The notes under the pieces: model-generated
What the model was told of the DNA's origin: nothing
The model's database searches: none
The model's input: the letters and a program-made list of their open reading frames with translations, nothing else
In this document: positions 7,663-15,973 of the stretch, one piece after another
How the letters are laid out: the number at the start of each line of letters is the position of its first letter
How positions within the stretch are numbered: position 1 is the stretch's first letter
Origin: Streptosporangium subroseum
GTDB lineage: Bacteria; Actinomycetota; Actinomycetes; Streptosporangiales; Streptosporangiaceae
Assembly: GCF_900188345.1 (NCBI RefSeq)
Contig: NZ_FZOD01000079.1
Location: 1 to 41,111, forward strand
DNA length: 41,111 nt
Direction of reading: 5' to 3'
Position numbers and translations under genes: made by a program

Positions 7663-8622
7663 ATGTTCGCTGTAACCGCCACCCAGATCGATCCCGACAA
7701 TCCCCTTGCCGGACTCACGCTCGGTGAACGCCCCGAGCCGAAGGTTCCCGAAGGCTGGACCACCGTCACGGTGAAGGCCGCCTCGCTCAACCACCACGAC
7801 CTGTTCACGCTCAAGGGCGTGGGCATCCGCCAGGACCAGTTGCCGATGGTGCTCGGCGGTGACGCCGCCGGACTCGACGAGGACGGCAACGAGGTCATCG
7901 TGCACTCGGTGATCGGCAGCGGCGCCGACGAGACGCTCGACCCGAAGCGATCCCTGCTGTCGGAGAAGTACGACGGCACCTTCGCGGAGCGGGTGGCCGT
8001 TCCCCGGCGCAACCTGGTGCCCAAGCCCGCCGCGCTGAGTTTCGAGGAAGCTGCCTGCCTGCCGATCGCATGGCTGACCGCCTACCGGATGCTGTTCGAG
8101 AAGGCCGAGCTGGAGCCGGGCTCGACCGTGCTGGTCCAGGGTGCCGGCGGCGGCGTGGCCACGGCGCTGATCACGTTGGGCAGGGCGGGTGGTTACCGGG
8201 TCTGGGTGACCAGCCGCTCGGAGGAGAAGCGAGCCCGGGCACTGGAGCTCGGCGCCGACCAGGCTTTTGAGAGCGGTGCCCGGCTGCCCGAGAGGGTGGA
8301 CGCGGTGATGGAAACCGTCGGCGAGGCCACCTGGGCCCATTCGCTGAAGGCGCTGCGTCCCGGCGGCCGGATCGTGATCTGCGGCGCGACCAGCGGCGCG
8401 GTTCCCCCGGCCGACCTCAACCGGGTCTTCTTCCTGCAGTTGTCGGTGGTCGGTTCGACCATGGGCACCCGTGACCAGCTGGGCAGACTCGCCCGCTTCC
8501 TGGAGCAGACCGGAGCCCGCCCGCTGATCGACCGGACACTCCCGCTGGCCGAGGCCCGCGAGGGGTTCGCCGCCATGCACGAGGGCAACCTGTTCGGAAA
8601 GATCGTTTTCACCCTGCCCTGA
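7663..8622 (+). CDS. Zinc-less MDR oxidoreductase (quinone oxidoreductase-like)
   Basis: 319 residues, the usual length for the medium-chain dehydrogenase/reductase family. An N-terminal GroES-like domain (about 1-125) includes VKAASLNHHDLFTLKG and LGGDAAGLDEDG; a Rossmann domain carries VLVQGAGGGVATALITLGRAGG (around 161-182) and VWVTSRSEEKRARALELGA. The cysteine/histidine set of zinc-dependent alcohol dehydrogenases is absent, which fits NADPH:quinone reductase-type or enoyl-reductase-like members. Likely role: cytosolic NAD(P)H-dependent reduction of a quinone or an activated double bond; the exact substrate cannot be read. It lies nine bases after the preceding membrane protein gene and is followed by a repeat tract rather than a clear terminator. 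Confidence 0.88.
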   Translation: MFAVTATQIDPDNPLAGLTLGERPEPKVPEGWTTVTVKAASLNHHDLFTLKGVGIRQDQLPMVLGGDAAGLDEDGNEVIVHSVIGSGADETLDPKRSLLSEKYDGTFAERVAVPRRNLVPKPAALSFEEAACLPIAWLTAYRMLFEKAELEPGSTVLVQGAGGGVATALITLGRAGGYRVWVTSRSEEKRARALELGADQAFESGARLPERVDAVMETVGEATWAHSLKALRPGGRIVICGATSGAVPPADLNRVFFLQLSVVGSTMGTRDQLGRLARFLEQTGARPLIDRTLPLAEAREGFAAMHEGNLFGKIVFTLP

Positions 8623-8623
8623 C

Positions 8624-8880
8624 GGTTCGCTCCAGGGCGATCTCCGCGCGGGCGCGACTCGTGCGTTTCGAGGGATCGGCCGGAGATTCGCTCCAGGGCG
8701 ATCTCTGTGGGAGCACGGCTCGCGCTTTTCCGGAGGCCGATCGGAGATCCGCTCCAGCGTGATTCCTACGGAGTACGCGATCGCGTCTCCCGGGAGGTTC
8801 GCTCCAGGGCGATCTCTGTGGGACGCGGCTTGTGGGTTTTGGGAGATCGGCCGGAGATTCGCTCCAGCGTGATCTCCCGG
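8624..8880. repeat. Five-unit imperfect tandem repeat, period about 60 bp
   Basis: The core TTCGCTCCAGGGCGATCTC, or a variant (CCGCTCCAGCGTGATTCC, TTCGCTCCAGCGTGATCTC), recurs at about 8624, 8685, 8746, 8796 and 8856, i.e. spacings of 61, 61, 50 and 60. Between cores the units share GGGAGnACGGCTCGCG- and GGCCGGAGAT-like stretches. No coding role is convincing. Confidence 0.8.
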
Positions 8881-8881
8881 G

Positions 8882-8922
8882 GAGTACGGCTCGCGCCTTC
8901 GCGCGAGGCGCGAGCCGTACTC
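8882..8922 (-). terminator. Terminator of the lost golvesin-domain gene
   Basis: Perfect 16-base stem GAGTACGGCTCGCGCC / GGCGCGAGCCGTACTC with a nine-base loop, immediately beyond the stop of the domain remnant. The left arm is itself similar to parts of the adjacent repeat units. Confidence 0.8.
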
Positions 8923-8925
8923 GTC

Positions 8926-9207
8926 TCAGGGCCGCGTGATCCGGACGGCGTCGGCGACGACGTAGCCGACGCCGGAGGTCCACCGGCTCACACCGACGAC
9001 GTTGTAGTCACCGGCGTTGAGGGAGAAGGTGCCGAGGCTGCGCCAACCGCCGCCGCCGGAGCGCTGGTCGACGTACACCGTCTGGTTACCGCCGGAAGTG
9101 GCGACGATGTAGGGCGCGGAGCTGCTGTAACCGGGGTCGGCCGGATACCAGACGTCGACGCGGTAGCTGCCCGCGGTGGGAATGGTCGCCCGGAACCAGG
9201 CCGGAGG
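8926..9207 (-). pseudogene. Orphan C-terminal golvesin-like domain (remnant of a secreted protein)
   Basis: The minus strand encodes an intact 93-residue frame with no start codon or ribosome site: WFRATIPTAGSYRVDVWYP, then APYIVATSGG, VYVDQRSGGGGWRSLGTF, NVVGVSRWTSG and YVVADAVRITRP before the stop. This matches the golvesin C-terminal-like beta-sandwich found at the end of many secreted actinobacterial hydrolases. The upstream part of the original gene is missing. The frame begins directly after the stop codon of the RCK gene and is in the same reading frame, so a deletion appears to have joined the two. Confidence 0.7.
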
Positions 9208-9870
9208 TCAGGGAAGTTCGGCGAAGCGTTCCACCTGTTTGATCTTCCCCGCGATGACGATGATGTCGTCGTAGCTCAGGACCGTGCCCGCGCCGGCGTA
9301 GGTGAACTCCTCGTCCTTGCCCTTGACGCAGACGACGGTCACCCCGTATTTACGGCGCAGGTTGGACTCTCCCAGCGGGACGCCGATGTACTCGCGCGGC
9401 GGGCGGGTCTTGACCAGCGCGTAGTTCTCGTCGACTTCCATGTAGTCGAACATGCGCCCGTTGAGCAGGTGCGCCAGCCGTTCGCCCATGTCGTGCTCGG
9501 GCAAAAGCACGTGGTGGGCGCCCACGCGCTGCAGGATGCGGGCGTGCTCGTGGTTGACGGCCCTGGCCCAGATGTCGTCGATCTCCAGCTCGGCCAGCAG
9601 GGAGGTGGTCAGGATGCTGGCTTCGAGCTCGGTGCCGATGGCCACCACGGCCCGGTAGAAGTCCGGCACCCCGAGCTGGCGCAGCGCTTCGAGATCGGTG
9701 GAGTCGGCGGCGACGACATGGGTGAGCTGGCCCGACAGGCTCTGTACGAGCTTGGGCCGGCTGTCGATGGCCAGTACTTCGGTCCCCCTGCGGGTGAGCT
9801 CCAGCGCCAGGGAACTGCCGAACCGGCCGAGCCCGATCACCACCACGGGATCGTTTCTGCTGTCAGCCAA
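9208..9870 (-). CDS. TrkA/KtrA-type RCK potassium-channel regulatory subunit
   Basis: 220 residues from the TTG at 9870 (an adjacent TTG at 9873 is possible), preceded by GAGAGGA; a longer in-frame start at 9972 would add 34 unconserved residues. The N-terminal TrkA-N domain carries the nucleotide-binding loop VVVIGLGRFGSSLALEL with the acidic residue AIDSRP. Next come the VVAADSTD and AVVAIGTELEASILTT strands, then a TrkA-C domain (about 135-220: VPLGESNLRRKYGVTVVCVKG, GTVLSYDDIIVIAGK). Family members gate K+ uptake (KtrB/TrkH) by binding NAD(H) or ATP/ADP on the cytosolic face. No KtrB-like membrane gene is in the window. The frame runs directly into the golvesin-like remnant after the stop. 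Confidence 0.88.
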   Translation of the reverse strand: MADSRNDPVVVIGLGRFGSSLALELTRRGTEVLAIDSRPKLVQSLSGQLTHVVAADSTDLEALRQLGVPDFYRAVVAIGTELEASILTTSLLAELEIDDIWARAVNHEHARILQRVGAHHVLLPEHDMGERLAHLLNGRMFDYMEVDENYALVKTRPPREYIGVPLGESNLRRKYGVTVVCVKGKDEEFTYAGAGTVLSYDDIIVIAGKIKQVERFAELP

Positions 9871-10079
9871 CAATGATCCTCTCCATGCCGTGGCACACCT
9901 TAACAACCCTGTTGACGGATCGCTATGCCACTCATAGGCGAGGATGTACTGACTTCCGCGGCGGCCGGCCACTTTGATGCGGGCTCGCCACGATACGAGA
10001 AGGCCGGCCTGTCAGGGGGGACCGGCTTCGAGGCCGGGCGGTTCCATGACGGCCCGGCCTTCGGCCGTACGAGAAAGGA

Positions 10080-10844
10080 TTATCGGAGCGTGTCGCGGAT
10101 ACGGCGGGCGGCGTCGTAGAGCGCGTCCTGCGCGGTGGCCAGGGTCTCCTCGCTCACCTGCGCGTTCGCCGCGTCTCCGCGAACCTCCTCGACGAAGTCG
10201 GCCAGCATCTGTCCGAGCCGGGCGTCATTGGCACGTGACCCCTCTCCGGTGAAGGTGCCGGCCCAGATGCGCTTCCAGTCGTGCTTCCACTCGTTGGTCT
10301 GACGCTGCCACTCACGCTTCTGGCGTTGCCATTCGGTCTTCTGACGCTGCCACTCGGCCTTCTGCTCACGCCAGGACTCGCGCTCGTTCTGCTTGGTCTG
10401 CCTCTGGTCCTGCCGGTCCTGTTGCCCGCTGTGCTGCTGGTCCTGTTTGGCGCCCTGGCGCACGTCGCGCGCCATCTGGGTGAGCTCCTCGCGCAGCGAC
10501 TTGACCGTGTCGCGCACGTCCTCCTTGACCTCGCGGGCGATGTCGCGGACGGAGTCGGAGATCTCCTGCTCCAGATCGGCGAGCTCGTCGAGCCGCGCGT
10601 TCAGCTCGGCGCGGCCCTGGTCGCTGATGGTGAAGATTTTCTTGCCGTCCACGAGCTCATGGGTGACCAGTCCCTCCTCCTCCAGGCGGGCCAGACGCGG
10701 ATAGATCGTGCCGGGCGAGGGGGAGTAGACGCCGAGGAACCGGTCCTGGAGCAACCGGATCACCTCGTAGCCGTGGCGAGGGCTCTCCTCCAGCAGCTTG
10801 AGAAGGTAGAGCCGCAACCGTCCGTGGCCGAAGACCGGACTCAT
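10080..10844 (-). CDS. PadR-family transcriptional regulator with Trp-heptad coiled coil
   Basis: 254 residues, longer than most PadR proteins. The N-terminal winged helix (about 1-85) shows GRLRLYLLKLLEESPRHGYE, SPSPGTIYPRLARLEEEGLV and GKKIFTISDQGRAEL, all PadR hallmarks. Residues 86-200 form a long charged helical region in which Trp recurs exactly every seven residues (158, 165, 172, 179, 186) in WQRQKTE-like heptads. A globular tail follows (about 205-254). Its ATG overlaps the stop of the DUF4097 gene (ATGA), so the two are translationally coupled. It is likely to repress its own operon through the ATATCG-N4-CGATAT site upstream of the DUF4097 gene (inference). The inducing signal is unknown; the family commonly senses phenolics, envelope stress or drugs. 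Confidence 0.9.
   Translation of the reverse strand: MSPVFGHGRLRLYLLKLLEESPRHGYEVIRLLQDRFLGVYSPSPGTIYPRLARLEEEGLVTHELVDGKKIFTISDQGRAELNARLDELADLEQEISDSVRDIAREVKEDVRDTVKSLREELTQMARDVRQGAKQDQQHSGQQDRQDQRQTKQNERESWREQKAEWQRQKTEWQRQKREWQRQTNEWKHDWKRIWAGTFTGEGSRANDARLGQMLADFVEEVRGDAANAQVSEETLATAQDALYDAARRIRDTLR
10269..10373 (-). repeat. 21-bp tandem repeat encoding Trp heptads in PadR
   Basis: Five successive seven-codon units (WREQKAE, WQRQKTE, WQRQKRE, WQRQTNE, WKHDWKR) make an in-frame 21-bp minisatellite inside the PadR gene. Copy-number change would alter coiled-coil length without breaking the frame. Confidence 0.8.
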
Positions 10845-11626
10845 ACCTGCTCTCCCTTCAACAGGGTGACGTCGGCGCTTATGGTGCTCACGGTCACGGA
10901 GGCCATGCCGCCACCGATCCGGCCGGTCAGCGTCTTCCCGCCCTGGGCGAGCTTGGGGAAGGCGGTACTGATCTTTCCGGAGTTGGAGCGGATCGTGACG
11001 TCGGTGTCGACCTCGTGCGGAAGCCGGAGCACGATGTCGCCCGAGGCGCTGTTCAGCGTCACGTGACCGGTCGGCGGGAGCTCCAGGTCGGCGGTGATCC
11101 GGCCGGAGACGGTGGTGGCACGCAAGCGGCGGGGCGTGCCCTGCGCCACGGTCAACTCGCCGGAAATGCTCTTGAAGGACAGGTCGCCGACCAGATTGCG
11201 GCTCTCCATGGTGCCGGAGACGGTGTCGGCGTGGATCTCGCCGCTCACCCCGTCGAGCACGATCTCACCGGAGACGCTCTTGACCGAGGTGCGGCCCTCG
11301 AAACCGGCGACGACGGCGGAGGCGGAGACCACTCCCACGTTGATCGGGCACTCCTTCGGCACGGTCAACGTCAGCGTCGCCTCCCGCTTCCCGGGACGCA
11401 GCCAGCCCAGCACTCCGTCCCAGGTCAGGTCCTTGTAGGTGACGGTGAGTGTCCCGTCATCCTCATGGGTGACGATCAGCGGTGGGTTGCCGACCTCGGT
11501 GACCTCAAGGGTGGGAGGGCCGTCGCTGGCCAGCACCGCCAGCCTGCCCGCCACGATTCGTACGTTGAGCTTGCTCACGGACTCGAAGGTGAGCTGCTCC
11601 GGCTTCTCGATGATCCATTGCCGCAT
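10841..11626 (-). CDS. DUF4097-family beta-strand repeat protein
   Basis: 261 residues from the ATG at 11626, preceded by AAGGAGG; an in-frame ATG further upstream (11743) lies above the operator and has no ribosome site. After MRQWIIEKPEQLTFESVSKL the protein is a run of short beta-strand repeats of the DUF4097/DUF4098 type: GFEGRTSVKSVSGEIVLDGV, SGEIHADTVSGTMESRNL, GDLSFKSISGELTVAQG, TVSGRITADLELPP and SASGDIVLRLP. No signal peptide or transmembrane helix is seen, so it appears cytosolic. Such proteins are often encoded with PadR or PspC-like regulators in envelope-stress loci, but their biochemical role is not established. First gene of a two-gene operon with PadR. Confidence 0.88.
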   Translation of the reverse strand: MRQWIIEKPEQLTFESVSKLNVRIVAGRLAVLASDGPPTLEVTEVGNPPLIVTHEDDGTLTVTYKDLTWDGVLGWLRPGKREATLTLTVPKECPINVGVVSASAVVAGFEGRTSVKSVSGEIVLDGVSGEIHADTVSGTMESRNLVGDLSFKSISGELTVAQGTPRRLRATTVSGRITADLELPPTGHVTLNSASGDIVLRLPHEVDTDVTIRSNSGKISTAFPKLAQGGKTLTGRIGGGMASVTVSTISADVTLLKGEQV

Positions 11627-11641
11627 ATTCGTGACCTCCTT

Positions 11642-11700
11642 ATATCGGACACGATATGTCGCGTCATGCGAGAGGTCAAGATATATCGTGTTTTGCTTTC
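11642..11700 (-). promoter_or_regulatory. Candidate PadR operator
   Basis: A perfect dyad ATATCG-N4-CGATAT at 11642-11657 lies just upstream of the DUF4097 ribosome site. A further half-site ATATCGTG at 11693-11700 is inverted relative to CACGATAT at 11650-11657. AT-rich dyads of this kind directly before a PadR operon are usual autoregulatory sites; the assignment to this PadR is inference. Confidence 0.55.
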
Positions 11701-11843
11701 CTGGACGGTTGTCCTGCCGGCCTCGACCGCCGGTTCGAGCCATCGGTGCGCGCTACCGGTCCGAGCCGCCGACGTGGACTTCCGGTCCGGGTCGGCGGTG
11801 TGGACCGCCGGCTCGGGCTGCCGGCCCGGGTTCGTGGCTCCGG

Positions 11844-12029
11844 TTACTCGTCCTCGTCCTCGTCTTCGTCAAGCCGGGCCAGCCACGTGGCCAGCCGCTC
11901 CACCGGGGTCTCGAACTCGGGGTTCAGGTCGACGAACTCGCGTAGCCGTTCGGCCAGCCAGACGATGTTGACCGTTTCCTCTCCGCGGCGCTCGACGAGC
12001 TCCTCGATACCCCGATCGGTGAAGTACAT
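11844..12029 (-). CDS. DUF6104-family small acidic protein
   Basis: 61 residues; ATG at 12029 after GAGGAG. The sequence starts MYFTDRGIEELVERRGEE, continues VWLAERLREFVDLNPEFE and ends with TWLARLDEDEDEDE. This matches my recollection of the small actinobacterial DUF6104 family, often encoded next to the kgd/sucA-type gene, as here. It is predicted soluble and helical with an acidic tail; function unknown. An upstream in-frame ATG at 12059 lacks a ribosome site. It is separated from kgd by a strong terminator, so it is probably transcribed on its own. Confidence 0.8.
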   Translation of the reverse strand: MYFTDRGIEELVERRGEETVNIVWLAERLREFVDLNPEFETPVERLATWLARLDEDEDEDE

Positions 12030-12072
12030 CGTTCTCCTCGTGGTGGCGTCTGCCGTCACCTGTCATAACGGG

Positions 12073-12106
12073 GAAGTCCCCCGCAGGGATCCCTGCGGGG
12101 GACTTC
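12073..12106 (-). terminator. Terminator of kgd
   Basis: Perfect 34-base palindrome with half GAAGTCCCCCGCAGGGA, 31 bases beyond the kgd stop and ahead of the DUF6104 gene. Confidence 0.85.
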
Positions 12107-12137
12107 GGGATGATGCCTGCTTCGCTGTCTCCGACCC

Positions 12138-15100
12138 CTAGCCGAAGATCTCGCCCAGTATCTGCTGCAGCTCCGCATCGTGCGTGGAGTGCGAGCCCGA
12201 AGCGGGGGAGGAGTTCGCCTTGCGGGAGACCCGCTTGATCGAACGCCCTCCGAACGCATTGGGGTTCTCGGCCAGCCTCAGCGTCAGGAACGGCCACGGG
12301 CCCATGTTGATCGGCTCGTCCTGCGCCCACACCAGCTCGATGTCACCGGCGTAGCGGTCCAGCTCGGCGAGGAGCGGGTTCGTCGGGAACGGGTAGAGCC
12401 GCTCCAGACGGACGACCGCCACGTCGTTGCGGCCCTGCTTGTCACGGGCCGCGGCGATGTCGTAGTAGACCTTGCCGGAGCAGAGCACGACCTTGCGGAC
12501 GCCGCTCGGATCCACCGTGGTGTCGCCCAGCACCGGCCGGAACGACCCCGAGGTGAACTCGCTGACCGCCGAGACCGCCGCCTTGTGCCGCAGCAGCGAC
12601 TTGGGCGTGAAGACCACCAGCGGACGGTGCCGCTGGGACTTCGTCTGCCAGCGCAGCAGGTGGAAGTAGTTCGCCGGGAGCGTCGGCTGGGCCACGGTCA
12701 TGTTGTCCTGGGCGCACATCTGCAGGAAACGCTCGATGCGTGCCGAGGAGTGGTCCGGGCCCTGGCCCTCGTGGCCGTGCGGCAGCAGAAGCGTGACCGA
12801 GGAGCGCTGGCCCCACTTCTGCTCACCCGAGGTGATGTACTCGTCGATGATCGACTGGGCGCCGTTGACGAAGTCGCCGAACTGCGCCTCCCAGGCGACC
12901 AGCGCGTCGGGACGCTCCACGCTGTAGCCGTACTCGAAGCCGAGCGCGGCGTACTCGCTCAGCAGGGAGTCGTAGATGTAGAACTTCGTGGTGCCCTCGT
13001 TGAAGGCCTTGAGCGGGGTGTGCTCCTCGCCCGTCACCCGGTCCACCAGCACCGCGTGGCGCTGGGTGAACGTGCCTCGCCGGGTGTCCTGGCCGACCAC
13101 GCGGACGGGGTGACCGTCGATCAGCAGCGAACCGAAGGCCAGGGTCTCGCCCATGCCCCAGTCGATGTGATCCTCGGAGACCATCTGGCCACGGCGTTGC
13201 AGCACCGGCAGCAGACGCGGGTGGACCGTGAAGCCCTCCGGCATGTTGAGCTGGGTCTCCACGATCCGCTTGACGGTCTCCTCGGAGATGCCCGTCGGGT
13301 GGTCCTCGTGCGACCAGGGAACGTTCTCCCGGTCGATCGGGCGAGCGAACTCGCCGGTGGGCTCCTTGACCGCCGCGCGGGTCTCGGCGAAGGCGTTCTC
13401 CAGCTTGGCCTGGTAGTCGCGGAGCGCGCCCTCGGCCTCCTCCACCGTGATGTCGCCCCGGCCGATCAGCGCCTCGGTGTAGAGCTTGCGGGTGGAGCGC
13501 TTGGCGTCGATCAGGTCGTACATCAGCGGCTGGGTGAAGCCCGGGTTGTCGGCCTCGTTGTGGCCCCGGCGCCGGTAGCAGATCAGGTCGATCACAACGT
13601 CCTTGCGGAACGCCTGGCGGTATTCGAACGCGAGGCGCCCGACCCGGACCACGGCCTCGGGGTCGTCCCCGTTGACGTGGAAGATCGGGGCCTGGATCAT
13701 CCGGGCCACGTCGGTGGCGTACACGCTGGACCGGGAGCTCGCCGGGCTCGTCGTGAAGCCGACCTGGTTGTTGACCACGATGTGGACGGTGCCGCCGGTG
13801 CGGTAGCCGCGCAGCTGCGAGAGGTTCAGGGTCTCGGCCACGACGCCCTGGCCCGCGAAGGCCGCGTCGCCGTGCACGAGCACGGGCAGGACGGTGAAGC
13901 CCTCCTCGCCGCGCTCCAGCAGGTCCTGCTTGGCGCGGACCACGCCCTCCAGGACCGGGTCGACCGTCTCCAGGTGCGAGGGGTTGGCCACGACCGAGGT
14001 CTTGAGCTTGGAGCCGTCGGGAGAGACGAAGTCGCCGGACGAGCCCAGGTGGTACTTCACGTCGCCCGAACCGTGGGCGCTGCGCGGGTCGAGGTTGCCC
14101 TCGAACTCGCCGAAGATCTGGCCGTAGGACTTGCCCACGATGTTGGCCAGCACGTTGAGGCGGCCACGGTGGGCCATGCCGACCACGGCCTCGTCGAGAT
14201 CCTCCTCCGCGGCGGCGCTGAGCACCGAGTCGAGCAGCGGGATCAGGGACTCGCCGCCCTCCAGGGAGAAGCGCTTCTGGCCGACGAACTTGGTCTGCAG
14301 GAACGTCTCGAACGCCTCGGCGGTGTTGAGCCGCTCCAGGACCCGCAGCTGCTCCTCGCGGTCGGGCTTGGCGTGCGGACGCTCCACCCGCGCCTGGATC
14401 CAGGCGCGCTCCTCGGGGTTCTGCATGTGCATGTACTCGACGCCGATGGTGCGGCAGTAGGAGTCACGCAGCACGCCGAGGATCTCGCGCAGCTTCATCA
14501 GGGGCCGGCCGCCGAAGCCGCCGGTGGCGAACTCGCGCTCGAGGTCCCACAGCGTCAGCCCGTGCGATTTGATGTCGAGGTCGGGGTGCTTGCGCTGCTT
14601 GTACTCGAGCGGGTCGGTGTCGGCCATCAGGTGACCGCGGACCCGGAAGGCGTGGATCAGCTCGATGACCCTGGCCGACTTGGCCACGTCGTCGTCGTGC
14701 GTGGCGGAGATGTCCTGGACCCAGCGGATCGGCTCGTAGGGGATCCGGAGGTCTTCGAAGATCTCGTCGTAGAAGCCGTCCTCGCCCAGCAGGAGCCGGT
14801 GGACCTGCCGCAGGAAGTCGCCGGACTGGGCGCCCTGGATGATCCGGTGGTCGTACGTGCTGGTGATCGTCATGACCTTGCTCACCGCGAGGCGCGAGAG
14901 CGTCTCGGGGGAGGCACCCTGGTACTCGGCGGGATACTCCATCGCGCCGACGCCGATGATCGTGCCCTGTCCCGGCATCAGGCGCGGCACGGAGTGAACG
15001 GTGCCGATCGTGCCCGGGTTGGTCAGGGAGATCGTGGTGCCGGCGAAGTCGTCGACCCCGAGCTTGCCCGACCTGGCCTTGCGCACGACGTCTTCGTACG

Positions 15101-15803
15101 CGACCCAGAACTGGCGGAAGTCCATGTCCTCGGTCGCCTTGATCGACGGCACGAGGAGCTGGCGGGTGCCGTCGCTCTTCGCGATGTCGATGGCCAGGCC
15201 CAGGTTGACGTGCTCCGGCTTCACCAGGACAGGCTTGCCGTCGACCTCGGCGTAGGCGTGGTTCATCTCCGGGAGGAGATGGAGGGCCCTGATCACCGCA
15301 TAGCCGATCAGGTGCGTGAACGACACCTTGCCACCGCGACCACGCGACAGGTGGTTATTGATCACGATGCGGTTGTCGACGAGCAGCTTCGCCGGGACCG
15401 CGCGCACGCTGGTCGCCGTCGGAACCTCGAGGCTGGCCTCCATGTTGGCCGCCGTTCGGGCGGCCGCCCCACGGAGTCGGACTTCCTCGGCGCCGGCGGG
15501 CAACTTCGTCTCCTGCTTGGGTTGGGCCGCGGGGGCGGCCTTGGCCCTCGGCGCGGGGGTCGGCTGTGCGGCAGGCGGGGTCGCCGGAGTCGCAGCGGGT
15601 GGGCTAGCGGGCGCGGCTGTGGCCGCTCCCTGGGGTGCGGCTCTGCCGGACCCGGAATCAGGGGTGTAGTCAGCAAAGAAGTTCCACCAGGCGCGGTCCA
15701 CAGACTCGGGATCCTGGAGGTACTTCTGATACAGCTCGTCGACAAGCCATTCGTTTTGACCAAAGGCTGCCAGCGGGTTTGTCCGCGACGACTCAGACGA
15801 CAC
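12138..15803 (-). CDS. kgd: Multifunctional 2-oxoglutarate metabolism enzyme (fused E2-like/E1o), Kgd type
   Basis: 1221 residues from the GTG at 15803, which gives the family N-terminus SSESSRTNPLAAFGQNEWLVDEL; an in-frame extension to 15923 is unconserved. Order of parts: an N-terminal E1 flexible segment (WWNFFADYTPD); an Ala/Pro-rich linker (about 60-110); an E2-type succinyltransferase domain without a lipoyl domain (catalytic HRIIQGAQSGDFL, FAGTTISLTNPGTIGT); then the ThDP-dependent E1 domain (GMAHRGRLNVLANIVGKSYG, HGDAAFAGQGVVAETLNLS, NNQVGFTT, GHNEADNP) and the transketolase-like C-terminal part (GHEGQGPDHSSARIERFLQ). It joins 2-oxoglutarate decarboxylation to the TCA cycle in the cytosol, as in Mycobacterium Kgd and corynebacterial OdhA. 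Monocistronic, with its own terminator. Housekeeping gene and a firm call. Confidence 0.97.
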   Translation of the reverse strand: MSSESSRTNPLAAFGQNEWLVDELYQKYLQDPESVDRAWWNFFADYTPDSGSGRAAPQGAATAAPASPPAATPATPPAAQPTPAPRAKAAPAAQPKQETKLPAGAEEVRLRGAAARTAANMEASLEVPTATSVRAVPAKLLVDNRIVINNHLSRGRGGKVSFTHLIGYAVIRALHLLPEMNHAYAEVDGKPVLVKPEHVNLGLAIDIAKSDGTRQLLVPSIKATEDMDFRQFWVAYEDVVRKARSGKLGVDDFAGTTISLTNPGTIGTVHSVPRLMPGQGTIIGVGAMEYPAEYQGASPETLSRLAVSKVMTITSTYDHRIIQGAQSGDFLRQVHRLLLGEDGFYDEIFEDLRIPYEPIRWVQDISATHDDDVAKSARVIELIHAFRVRGHLMADTDPLEYKQRKHPDLDIKSHGLTLWDLEREFATGGFGGRPLMKLREILGVLRDSYCRTIGVEYMHMQNPEERAWIQARVERPHAKPDREEQLRVLERLNTAEAFETFLQTKFVGQKRFSLEGGESLIPLLDSVLSAAAEEDLDEAVVGMAHRGRLNVLANIVGKSYGQIFGEFEGNLDPRSAHGSGDVKYHLGSSGDFVSPDGSKLKTSVVANPSHLETVDPVLEGVVRAKQDLLERGEEGFTVLPVLVHGDAAFAGQGVVAETLNLSQLRGYRTGGTVHIVVNNQVGFTTSPASSRSSVYATDVARMIQAPIFHVNGDDPEAVVRVGRLAFEYRQAFRKDVVIDLICYRRRGHNEADNPGFTQPLMYDLIDAKRSTRKLYTEALIGRGDITVEEAEGALRDYQAKLENAFAETRAAVKEPTGEFARPIDRENVPWSHEDHPTGISEETVKRIVETQLNMPEGFTVHPRLLPVLQRRGQMVSEDHIDWGMGETLAFGSLLIDGHPVRVVGQDTRRGTFTQRHAVLVDRVTGEEHTPLKAFNEGTTKFYIYDSLLSEYAALGFEYGYSVERPDALVAWEAQFGDFVNGAQSIIDEYITSGEQKWGQRSSVTLLLPHGHEGQGPDHSSARIERFLQMCAQDNMTVAQPTLPANYFHLLRWQTKSQRHRPLVVFTPKSLLRHKAAVSAVSEFTSGSFRPVLGDTTVDPSGVRKVVLCSGKVYYDIAAARDKQGRNDVAVVRLERLYPFPTNPLLAELDRYAGDIELVWAQDEPINMGPWPFLTLRLAENPNAFGGRSIKRVSRKANSSPASGSHSTHDAELQQILGEIFG

Positions 15804-15973
15804 GGCGGAAATCGCCTCTTCCGCAGATCGGCGTTGATGAAAGAGAACCTGTCCAAGGCTACTCGCCTCGGCCGGAACCTGCGCCAGTCTGAAGCACAGC
15901 TTCCGCGTCGATCCTCTCAGCACAGTCTAAAACGGTCACTCCTTGCAGATCTGTTACGCCACTCCGGTCCTGG

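Noticed and set aside
8624..8880. CRISPR array
   Set aside because: Repeat units are imperfect, intervening sequence is itself related between units, and there are no cas genes.
8609..8983. Minus-strand frame with repeated RSPWSE peptides
   Set aside because: It spans the tandem repeat and a strong terminator hairpin; the repeated peptide only reflects the DNA repeat, and there is no start site or family.
8926..9870. Stop-codon readthrough making an RCK-golvesin fusion as a functional design
   Set aside because: In-frame joining has a one in three chance after deletion, and a cytosolic regulator has no use for a secreted-type domain; a deletion scar is simpler.
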